The notes under the pieces: generated by a model
The model's input: only the letters and a program-made list of their open reading frames with translations
Told to the model about the DNA's origin: nothing
Database searches by the model: none
Translations under genes and position numbers: made by a program
Shown: positions 14,828 to 20,308 of the stretch, one piece after another
How positions within the stretch are numbered: position 1 is the first letter of the stretch
Layout of the letters: every line of letters begins with the position of its first letter
From: an uncultured Collinsella sp.
GTDB lineage: Bacteria > Actinomycetota > Coriobacteriia > Coriobacteriales > Coriobacteriaceae
NCBI GenBank assembly: GCA_902478365.1
Contig: CABSKX010000040.1
Location: forward strand, 1 to 20,308
Length of the DNA: 20,308 bases
Reading direction: 5' to 3'

Positions 14828-15880
14828 ATGATCACTTCCGAGCTTTTCGGCACCGCGCCGTGCGGTACCCCCGTTCATCGTTACACCCTCAACGGGCCCG
14901 AGATCTGCGTTCGCATTATGGACTATGGCGCCACCGTGCTGGGTATCGATGTGCCCGACATTCCCGGCAACGTGCGCGATGTGGTGCTGGGCTTCGATAA
15001 GCTCGAGGATTACTTTGACAACCCCGCCTGCTTTGGCGCGACCATCGGCCCCGTGGCAAACCGCACCGCGGGCGCCACGATCACTATCGACGGTACGGAC
15101 TGGCATATGCCCGCCAACGAGGGCGCCAACAACCTGCACAGCGATCTTGAGCACGGTCTGCATAAACGCGTGTGGGACGTTGAGCTCGACGAGGTCCACA
15201 ACGCCGTGCGCATGACCACCCCGCTTGAGGATGGCGAACTGGGCCTTCCCGGCAACCGCACCTTTACGGCCGTGTTTACCGTTACACGCACCGGCGTCTT
15301 TCGCATCGAGTATGGCTGCGAGAGCGACCGCGCCACCTACGTGTCCATGACCAACCACACATACTTTAACCTTGCCGGCCATAACGCCGGCATGGACTGC
15401 GAGCACTTCTTTGTTGCCAACGCTGCCCACTACCTGCCCATCAACGAGCAGAATATCCCCACCGGCGAGATCGCTCCGGTCGAGGGAACACCGTTTGACT
15501 TTCGCGAGCTGCGCCCCGTCGCTCCCGGCATGGAGGCCGACGACCCGCAGATTAAGCAGGCCCGTGGCTACGATCACTGCCTGTGCATCGATGGCTATCA
15601 GTACGGCCGTAATCTGCGCCGTGCGATGCACGTCGAGGAGATGTGGACCGGTCGCGAGCTGGACTACTACACCACCGCCCCGGGCGTGCAGCTCTACACC
15701 GGCAACTGGCTGGGCGACGAGCACGCCAAGGACGATGCTAACTATGGCTGGGGTGCCGGCTTTGCTCTCGAGGCCGAGATGTACCCCGACACGCCGCACC
15801 AGCCGTTGTTCCCGCAGGGCATTGTGGGCCCGGGTCACCCCTACAGCAATGTGATCGAATACCACTTTATGAGGCACTAA
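14828..15880 (+). CDS. galM: Aldose 1-epimerase (galactose mutarotase)
   Basis: This cytoplasmic enzyme interconverts the alpha and beta anomers of galactose or glucose, useful when beta-galactoside cleavage releases beta-anomers. From the ATG at 14828 it has 350 residues, as expected; AGGA lies 6-7 bases upstream. An in-frame ATG at 14768 would add 20 unlikely residues. GalM landmarks are present: R79 in NRTAG, H104 in NNLH, catalytic acid H177 in NHTYFNL, D249 in GYDHC, and catalytic base E315 in GFALEAEMYPD. The intergenic space to the divergent DeoR gene holds ACCCC (14745-14749) and GGGGT (14760-14764) as a short dyad and a -10-like GATAAT (14770-14775), but no clear -35. It is followed by its own terminator, so it is monocistronic. 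Confidence 0.93.
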   Translation: MITSELFGTAPCGTPVHRYTLNGPEICVRIMDYGATVLGIDVPDIPGNVRDVVLGFDKLEDYFDNPACFGATIGPVANRTAGATITIDGTDWHMPANEGANNLHSDLEHGLHKRVWDVELDEVHNAVRMTTPLEDGELGLPGNRTFTAVFTVTRTGVFRIEYGCESDRATYVSMTNHTYFNLAGHNAGMDCEHFFVANAAHYLPINEQNIPTGEIAPVEGTPFDFRELRPVAPGMEADDPQIKQARGYDHCLCIDGYQYGRNLRRAMHVEEMWTGRELDYYTTAPGVQLYTGNWLGDEHAKDDANYGWGAGFALEAEMYPDTPHQPLFPQGIVGPGHPYSNVIEYHFMRH

Positions 15881-15906
15881 GCCCACAACGCGACATATCG
15901 CACAGC

Positions 15907-15940
15907 AACGCCCGCCGGCACCACCGCCGACGGGCGTTTT
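15907..15940 (+). terminator. Intrinsic terminator after galM
   Basis: AACGCCCG (15907-15914) pairs with CGGGCGTT (15931-15938), with CGGC/GCCG continuing inside around a small bulge, then TTTT. It starts 26 bases after the galM stop. Confidence 0.88.
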
Positions 15941-15945
15941 GCTAC

Positions 15946-16129
15946 CTAGTCATTGGGGACGTTCTTAAATGACTAGTCGTTGGGGACAGTCTTTAACGTT
16001 TGGCGAGAAGGGCTGTCCCCACCTGCCGGCACTTGGGGACGTTCCTAAAAGGCCGGCACATAAGGAACGTCCCCAAGTGCCAAGGGTGTCCCGTTTGACT
16101 AGTCATTTAAGAACGTCCCCAATGACTAG
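15946..16129. repeat. Nested REP-like palindromic element
   Basis: The outer 31-bp arms at 15946-15976 and 16099-16129 are perfect reverse complements. Each begins CTAGTCATT and ends AATGACTAG, so each arm is itself palindromic at its ends. Inside, GGGGACAG (15982-15989) pairs with CTGTCCCC (16013-16020), and a 19-bp perfect dyad, 16028-16046 with 16063-16081 (GGCACTTGGGGACGTTCCT and its complement), encloses a 16-base loop. TGGGGAC recurs throughout. It resembles a bacterial interspersed palindromic cluster of the kind spread by Y1 (REP-associated) transposases, but no transposase is in the window. The right arm overlaps the 3' end of the EIIB gene. Confidence 0.9.
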
Positions 16130-16597
16130 TTGGATGGGGTCGGGATTGGAGCTGGGGAGGTAGCGAATTTCTAGTTCTATGCCGAGCTTTTGCAGCTCTT
16201 TGAGGGAGGCGACATCTGCGCCGTCTACGGCGACTGCGGGCGTTATGGGGTGCTTGCCCTCCCCTGCCTGCATATGGCCAATGCTGATCTTGGTGATCGG
16301 CACACCACCCTTAACCAGTGCGAGCGCATCCGTGGGCGACGCCACCATGATAAGAATCCATTGGCGCGGCGTTGCGGTATAAATGATGTCGACAGTCCTT
16401 TGCACCGAGAAAAACCGCGTCCAAACGCCTTCTGGCGCCGCCACCCTCATGGGTGCCCATTGGCGCGAATCCGCCGCGATCTCATCGTTGACGATCAGGA
16501 CAAGGTTGGAACCAGTCGCCTCATTCCACAGCTCAACGTCTTGCCCGTAAATAAACCGGTCATCGATGCGTGTGAGAAGAATCTTGGGTTGAGCCAT
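16103..16597 (-). CDS. Solitary mannose/sorbose-family PTS EIIB with His replaced by Tyr
   Basis: This is homologous to the cytoplasmic EIIB of mannose/fructose/sorbose/N-acetylgalactosamine PTS, which relays phosphate from EIIA to the sugar through a His in the motif DDR(F/L)IHGQV. Here the motif reads RIDDRFIYGQDVELW, so Tyr17 (codon TAC, one base from the His codon CAC) replaces the phospho-His, and normal phosphotransfer should be lost. The rest is family-like: LVLIVNDE, TRFFSVQRTVDII, VKGGVPITKISIGHMQ and LGIELEIRYLP. The start could be ATG 16597 or GTG 16603; neither has a good ribosome site. The last residues, LVIGDVLK and stop, are encoded by the palindromic repeat, so the native C terminus was probably replaced. 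There are no EIIA, EIIC or EIID neighbours. Likely a pseudoenzyme or decaying gene. Confidence 0.85.
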   Translation of the reverse strand: MAQPKILLTRIDDRFIYGQDVELWNEATGSNLVLIVNDEIAADSRQWAPMRVAAPEGVWTRFFSVQRTVDIIYTATPRQWILIMVASPTDALALVKGGVPITKISIGHMQAGEGKHPITPAVAVDGADVASLKELQKLGIELEIRYLPSSNPDPIQLVIGDVLK

Positions 16598-16686
16598 CGC
16601 CACCCCATTCTGTTTGAGACCCGTAAGAGCAAGACATCACGTCTCCAATATTAGTGCATTTAAAGTGAGAAAAGCCGTCAGAACAC

Positions 16687-16715
16687 TTGCGCGGATTTGC
16701 GATGTCCCGTATCAT
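16687..16715 (+). promoter_or_regulatory. Putative promoter of tRNA-Thr
   Basis: TTGCGC (16687-16692) and TATCAT (16710-16715) are separated by 17 bases. Predicted start near 16722, about 33 bases before the tRNA. Confidence 0.6.
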
Positions 16716-16754
16716 AGACAGCCGTTGACGCCTCAGTTGCGTCATCACATGGCC

Positions 16755-16830
16755 GCCAGCGTAGCTCAGTTGGTAGAGCACCGCTCTCGTAAAGCGGGGG
16801 TCACCGGTTCGAGCCCGGTCGCTGGCTCCA
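16755..16830 (+). tRNA. tRNA-Thr(CGT)
   Basis: The 76-base cloverleaf is complete. Acceptor GCCAGCG (16755-16761) pairs with CGCTGGC (16820-16826), then T and encoded CCA. The D arm holds TAGCTCAGTTGGTAGAGC. The anticodon stem CCGCT (16781-16785) pairs with AGCGG (16793-16797) around the loop CTCGTAA, giving anticodon CGT (16788-16790), which reads ACG (Thr). The T arm is ACCGG-TTCGAGC-CCGGT. It has its own promoter and terminator. Confidence 0.96.
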
Positions 16831-16841
16831 TTGCACAAGAT

Positions 16842-16864
16842 AGCCGCCTTCGGGCGGCTTTTTT
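16842..16864 (+). terminator. tRNA terminator
   Basis: AGCCGCC (16842-16848) and GGCGGCT (16853-16859) close a TTCG tetraloop, followed by six Ts. It begins 12 bases after the tRNA CCA. Confidence 0.95.
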
Positions 16865-16934
16865 GTTGCCGATTTCGAGCGCGCATCCGCCAATCCAAGC
16901 ACAACGCCGTCGGCAACTCCCCTACTCAACAACA

Positions 16935-16980
16935 AGCCCCGCCAACCGCAATCCCCAAGGGGACCGCGATCAGCGGGGCT
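16935..16980 (-). terminator. Hairpin at the end of the lacX-yhcH cluster
   Basis: AGCCCCGC (16935-16942) pairs with GCGGGGCT (16973-16980), with CCCCAAGGGG forming an inner stem. On the minus strand the stem is followed by TTGTTGTT, so it can terminate the cluster that ends at 17027. A wider GTTGCCG/CGGCAAC dyad (16864-16870 with 16912-16918) lies next to it. Confidence 0.6.
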
Positions 16981-17026
16981 CAAACGCGCTCCCCAAGGGG
17001 AATCACGCTAGTTCACGAGCAGTTCG

Positions 17027-17500
17027 TTACTCCTCCCAGTAAGCATCTGCAAGCAGCTTAAAGCAAATCTTCTTGACCGGCTGCGCGCCATCGCCCGGGA
17101 ACTCGAGCGTAGGCATATGAGGCTCGCCGGCAACGAACAGTGCAAACTTGTCGTCAGCAAGATCGCCGGCGATCGAAGCGTCGGAATCGACCAGATCGTA
17201 GTCGTCCTTCTCGTCAAACTCCTGGACCAGCGTTAGGCTGCCCGTGGCAACCTTAAAGGCCTCGCGACCCTCGACATCGATCTGCAGGTCGTGATAGCGC
17301 TGATGCGTCTCATAGTGAGCCTCGGCCTCAGGACGCGTCGTGGGAGCCATGACGTTCGCATAGACCTTGTCGCCCAGAATCGGATGGCTGCCGACCTCGA
17401 GCTCCGCCGGATCGTTCTCCTCGAGCCAGTCGATCAGCACGTCGAGGCCCTTGAGCATTCCGCGGTACTCCTCGATATCACCCAGTGCACCGTAAATCAT
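17027..17500 (-). CDS. YhcH/YjgK/YiaL (DUF386) family protein
   Basis: This is a small cupin-like protein of 157 residues, full length for the family. The conserved core is visible: ETHQRYHDLQIDVEGRE with likely metal or ligand residues, LFVAGEPHMPTLE, and the lysine-bearing VKKICFKL near the C terminus. Family members include E. coli YhcH (NanQ), which opens sialic-acid anomers, and EbgC, an accessory subunit of a beta-galactosidase. A role in sugar-anomer handling is therefore plausible, but the substrate here is not known. AGGGG lies 7 bases before the ATG at 17500. It is the last gene of a minus-strand cluster (lacX-like, lacC, nagA remnant, this gene) and is followed by a hairpin. Confidence 0.9.
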   Translation of the reverse strand: MIYGALGDIEEYRGMLKGLDVLIDWLEENDPAELEVGSHPILGDKVYANVMAPTTRPEAEAHYETHQRYHDLQIDVEGREAFKVATGSLTLVQEFDEKDDYDLVDSDASIAGDLADDKFALFVAGEPHMPTLEFPGDGAQPVKKICFKLLADAYWEE

Positions 17501-17532
17501 CTAAATCCCCTCTCGGATCGTTTCCTTGGCGG

Positions 17533-17697
17533 CTACTCGGCAAACGCATTACCAAAGCTGTTGCCGCCCACATACGTCTCAACCAGGGTAAGGTCGGGAC
17601 TGAACACGACAAAGTCGGAGTCGTGCCCCGGCATAATGCTACTGCACTTGTCGTCGACATGAGCTAGCAAGCGATGCCGGGGCCGCAGCACAAGCTC
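17533..17697 (-). pseudogene. 3' remnant resembling N-acetylhexosamine-6-phosphate deacetylase
   Basis: Immediately after the lacC stop, and in the same frame, an open stretch of about 54 codons ends in TAG at 17533-17535. It reads ...SSIMPGHDSDFVVFSPDLTL, then VETYVGGNSFGNAFAE. This matches the C-terminal strand pattern of NagA/AgaA amidohydrolases (G-x-D-A-D-F-V-x-x-(D/S)-x-(D/N)-L-x-V-x-x-T-x-V-G-G). There is no start codon, ribosome site or catalytic part, so only a fragment is left. Intact, the enzyme would have removed acetate from GlcNAc-6-P or GalNAc-6-P. The assignment rests on about 35 residues and could instead be another amidohydrolase tail. Confidence 0.6.
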
Positions 17698-18633
17698 CTA
17701 CAGCTCGGTCACGACAACGCCGTTGTAGACCTCGTCCCAACGATCCATGACCAAGTGGCCAGTCATAGGATCCATGGCATTGAGCTTGCCGCAGGTGTTG
17801 GCGGTACGCAGCACCGTCTCGTCGTCCGCGCCAGCAGCAATGGCATGCGCGAAGCCAGCGATAGTGGAGTCACCAGAGCCCGTGGCGTTAACGGCAGGGA
17901 TATCGGGCGTCTTTGCGCGGAACGCACGGCCATTGTGGAAGCCAACGGAGCCGGCAGCGCCCATGGACACGACGACCCAGGGGATATCGGAGAAGCGGGC
18001 ATCAGAGGCGAGCGCGGCGCGGAGCTCGTCCACATCGTCGGTGGTAAAGCTCGTACCCAAAAGGCCGTTGATCTCGGTCAGGTTAGGCTTGACCAGCTCG
18101 GGCTTAATTTCGGACTTAAGGGCGGCCTCGAGCGAAGCACCCGAGGTATCGAGCAGCACCTTGGCGCCGGCGTTCTCGGCAATGCCCGTGATCTTGGCAT
18201 AGTAGTCTGCCTCGACACCGCGGGGCAACGAACCCGAGATGGTGACGACGTCGGCCTTGCTCGCAAGCTCGGCGAACTTTGCGGTAAAGGCATCGAGCTC
18301 CTCGGGGGCAATCGTCGGGCCGCTCTCGAGCAGCTCGGTCTGGTTGCCGGCGTGGAGGATGTTGAGGCAAATGCGAGTCTCGCCCTTGATGGGCACAAAG
18401 TCGTTGTTAATACCGTTGGCGTCCATGAGCTCAGCCATGTAGGCGCCCATGTGGCCGCCGAGCAGACCGGTTGCCACAACGTCGTCGCCCAGCTGACCCA
18501 GCACACGGGCCACGTTGAGGCCCTTGCCGCCGGCGGTCTTTTCGGGCGTCACACGGTTGACGTCGTCGATGACGAGCTCATCGAGCTGATAGCGCGTATC
18601 GACAGACGGGTTCATCGTAACGGTGAGGATCAT
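17698..18633 (-). CDS. lacC: Tagatose-6-phosphate kinase (LacC family)
   Basis: This cytoplasmic PfkB-family kinase has 311 residues, the family length. LacC phosphorylates tagatose-6-phosphate to tagatose-1,6-bisphosphate in galactose-6-phosphate breakdown. It begins MILTVTMNPSVDTRYQLDEL and has IDDVNRV, the PfkB motif GGKGLNVARVL (residues 36-45), KGETR, ISGSLPRGV, and the C-terminal signature NATGSGDSTIAGF with catalytic Asp255. The pattern follows LacC closely, better than FruK, though 1-phosphofructokinase activity cannot be excluded. An AAGGAG ribosome site is 6 bases before ATG. It lies 59 bases after the lacX-like gene on the same strand, so probably one operon. It links the LacG modules on the other side of the window to the tagatose route; LacA, LacB and LacD are not here. 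Confidence 0.88.
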   Translation of the reverse strand: MILTVTMNPSVDTRYQLDELVIDDVNRVTPEKTAGGKGLNVARVLGQLGDDVVATGLLGGHMGAYMAELMDANGINNDFVPIKGETRICLNILHAGNQTELLESGPTIAPEELDAFTAKFAELASKADVVTISGSLPRGVEADYYAKITGIAENAGAKVLLDTSGASLEAALKSEIKPELVKPNLTEINGLLGTSFTTDDVDELRAALASDARFSDIPWVVVSMGAAGSVGFHNGRAFRAKTPDIPAVNATGSGDSTIAGFAHAIAAGADDETVLRTANTCGKLNAMDPMTGHLVMDRWDEVYNGVVVTEL

Positions 18634-18692
18634 TTTTAGCTCCTTATCTCGCAGGCTCCTTGTGCCTCGCGATACGAGTCGACAAAACGGAA

Positions 18693-19574
18693 TTACAGAA
18701 TCTCAATCGTGAACGAGCGAACGACGGTCTCCTTGGGCTTGGCGATAAGGCAGCCGCGCTTGTGCTCAAGCACGTCGTCCTCATCGGAGCAGGTCGAAAG
18801 GCCGCCCCAGGGTTCAACTGCCACAAAATCGCCCTCGGGCTTGCTCCACACAATGAGATATGGGAAGCCCTCAAAGCTCAGGCGGACGCCCTTGTCCTCG
18901 CCCTTTTTGGAAAGCGTGACCTGACGGCTCTCGAGCACGTCAAAGATGGTCTCCGCAAAATCGAAGAGCTCATGCGACAAAGGCAGCGTCTTTCCCACCA
19001 TGGGGTTCTTGGAGCGCCTGTCCACATCGATCAATCCGGTCGAGGGAACGGCGGTGCAAAGCTCCGCAGCCTCGTCTTTCTCAAAACGCAACTCGTAGTC
19101 CGTATAGGACTCACCCTCGTCGAGCGGACACCTAAAGCCGGGGTGTCCACCGATAAAGAAAGGCATGTCCTCGGTGCCCTCGTTGGTAACCTCATAGGAG
19201 ACGCGCACGGCGGCGTCCTCGAGCGTATAGCGGGCGACAAGCTTAAACGGATACGGATAATCGCTCAGCAGCGCGGCGTTATCCTCCGAAGCCAGGCACA
19301 TCGCCAGCTCGTTCTCGCTCTGGCTCAGCAGCTTCCACTCCTGTTTGCGCGCAAACCCATGGCGGGCGAGCTTCACATGATGTCCGGCAAACGTCATGGC
19401 GCTGTTATCGCGCAAACCTCCGCAAATCGGGAAGCAAATCGGTGCCTGGCCGGACCACACGGCGGGATCGCCCTGCCACAAGTACTCGCGACCTCCAGCC
19501 TCAATCGAGGTAAACGAACCACCGGCCGTGGAGACCTTGATAGAAATCGAATCGTTGGAGAGAGCGTATTCCAT
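18693..19574 (-). CDS. lacX: Aldose 1-epimerase family protein, LacX-like
   Basis: This is an aldose-epimerase-fold protein of 293 residues from the ATG at 19574, which has AAAGGA 6 bases upstream. A longer frame from 19709 adds 45 unlikely residues. The features REYLWQGDPAVWSGQAPICFP, ARHGFARKQEW, FFIGGHPGFRCPL, and the late KPEGDFVAVEPWGG are those of the YeaD/LacX branch and not of GalM. LacX is encoded at the end of the Lactococcus lac operon; its exact substrate is not settled, but anomer exchange of a sugar or sugar phosphate is expected. Here it is the first gene of the cluster with lacC, which supports the name. It is unrelated in detail to galM at 14828. The gap upstream is shared with a divergent flavodoxin-like gene. 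Confidence 0.85.
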   Translation of the reverse strand: MEYALSNDSISIKVSTAGGSFTSIEAGGREYLWQGDPAVWSGQAPICFPICGGLRDNSAMTFAGHHVKLARHGFARKQEWKLLSQSENELAMCLASEDNAALLSDYPYPFKLVARYTLEDAAVRVSYEVTNEGTEDMPFFIGGHPGFRCPLDEGESYTDYELRFEKDEAAELCTAVPSTGLIDVDRRSKNPMVGKTLPLSHELFDFAETIFDVLESRQVTLSKKGEDKGVRLSFEGFPYLIVWSKPEGDFVAVEPWGGLSTCSDEDDVLEHKRGCLIAKPKETVVRSFTIEIL

Positions 19575-19730
19575 TGTCCATCCTTTCGAACAACTGCTTT
19601 TTGCTCGCAAGAACCCGTCTCGGCCCTGACCAAAGGACAAACCCGCACGTTCATCGATGCGTCCGGTTTCCCAGCCATGCAACGGGGTACCATACAGACA
19701 TTGATGCAATTACAGCTGAAAGGCCTTCTT

Positions 19731-20308
19731 ATGCGAACCATCATCCTTTATGCCTCACACCACCACGGCAATACGAAAAAGCTCGTGGACGCCATCGTCG
19801 AGGCGCACCCCGAGATCGATACCCTCGACGTGAAGTCACTCGGTAAAAACGAGTACCCCGACCTGCACGAATACCATCTGATCGGTGTCGCCACGGGCAT
19901 CTATTACTCCGAGATCGACAAGGACATGGCACGCGTGCTCACGAACGTGCTGCAGCCGCAGGACAAGGTGTTTGGCCTTATGACCTACGGTGGCAAAAAC
20001 AAGTGGTACGGCAAGGATATCGATGGCATCTGCCGCATGAGGCAGGCCATCTTTATGGGCGTCTACGGCTGTCCCGGCTTTGATACGTGGGGGCCGTTCA
20101 AACTCACCGGCGGCGTCCAGAAGGGACACCCGACCGCTGAGGAAATTAAGGGCGCCGTCGACTTCTTCGACAAGATCGAAGACGAGTATGGCGACATCAT
20201 CGTCGAAGAGTACGCCAAGCGCGAGAAGCGTCTAGCATACGAAAAGGAGCATCCCGCGGGGGGTCTTGTGGCCGGCGTCAAGCGCACGGCAAAGAAGATC
20301 GTTAACAA
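19731..20308 (+). CDS. Flavodoxin-like family protein, 3' end outside the window
   Basis: The frame is open from ATG 19731 to the end of the window (192 codons and two bases, no stop). AAAGG lies about 7 bases upstream. The start MRTIILYASHHHGNTKKLVDAI has the flavodoxin-type first strand and phosphate-binding loop (YASHHHGNTKK in place of the usual S/T-x-T-G-N-T). Later come YHLIGVATGIYYSEIDKDM, VFGLMTYGG and GCPGFDTWGPFKLTGG, as in small flavodoxin-like proteins that bind FMN. It probably serves in electron transfer or as an NAD(P)H-dependent reductase; the partner is not known. It is divergent from lacX across about 156 bases. There is no obvious link to sugar use. Confidence 0.82.
   Translation, partial: MRTIILYASHHHGNTKKLVDAIVEAHPEIDTLDVKSLGKNEYPDLHEYHLIGVATGIYYSEIDKDMARVLTNVLQPQDKVFGLMTYGGKNKWYGKDIDGICRMRQAIFMGVYGCPGFDTWGPFKLTGGVQKGHPTAEEIKGAVDFFDKIEDEYGDIIVEEYAKREKRLAYEKEHPAGGLVAGVKRTAKKIVN

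Noticed and set aside
15969..16163. Small plus-strand frame with WGQS text
   Set aside because: It is translation of the palindromic repeat element; no ribosome site or conserved domain.
17478..17660. 60-residue minus-strand frame next to yhcH
   Set aside because: The neighbouring frame over the same bases carries the NagA-like pattern; this one has no recognisable content.

Overview
The window looks like the start of a draft contig from a GC-rich gut Actinomycetota. Coriobacteriia, Collinsella-like, is my tentative placement. It rests on the high-GC codon usage, a tRNA-Thr with an encoded TCCA end, and a dense load of lactose-type PTS genes; nothing here fixes the species. Bases 1-48 are not genomic: they are an Illumina Nextera i7 adapter carrying the N701 index.

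From 49 to about 12,200 there are three paralogous lactose-PTS modules. Each has a LacE-like EIICB permease and a LacG-like GH1 6-phospho-beta-galactosidase. Module 1 is lacE (3' part only) then lacG. Module 2 is a LacI-family repressor divergent from lacG then lacE. Module 3 is another LacI repressor divergent from lacE, which carries an in-frame TGA, then lacG. The two divergent promoters carry different palindromic sites that look like private operators. A hairpin sits between lacE and lacG in every module. Each module ends in a cluster of long dyad repeats (seven copies, two sub-types) whose arms show compensatory changes.

From 12,400 to 16,600 there is an AT-richer Fic-domain gene under a perfect 25-bp inverted repeat, a DeoR/LacR-type regulator divergent from a galactose mutarotase (galM), a nested REP-like palindromic element, and a lone mannose-family EIIB. 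In that EIIB the phosphorylatable His of the signature motif is Tyr, and its last codons are supplied by the palindromic element.

From 16,680 to the end there is a tRNA-Thr(CGT) with promoter and terminator. Next comes a minus-strand cluster read as lacX-like epimerase, lacC (tagatose-6-phosphate kinase), a 3' remnant resembling nagA, and a YhcH-family gene. A flavodoxin-like gene runs off the end.

Taken together, the PTS imports and phosphorylates beta-galactosides, LacG releases galactose-6-phosphate, and LacC acts later in the tagatose-6-phosphate route. Epimerases help with free sugars. LacF (EIIA), LacAB and LacD are not in the window and would have to be encoded elsewhere. The nagA remnant and the His-less EIIB suggest a decayed amino-sugar locus.
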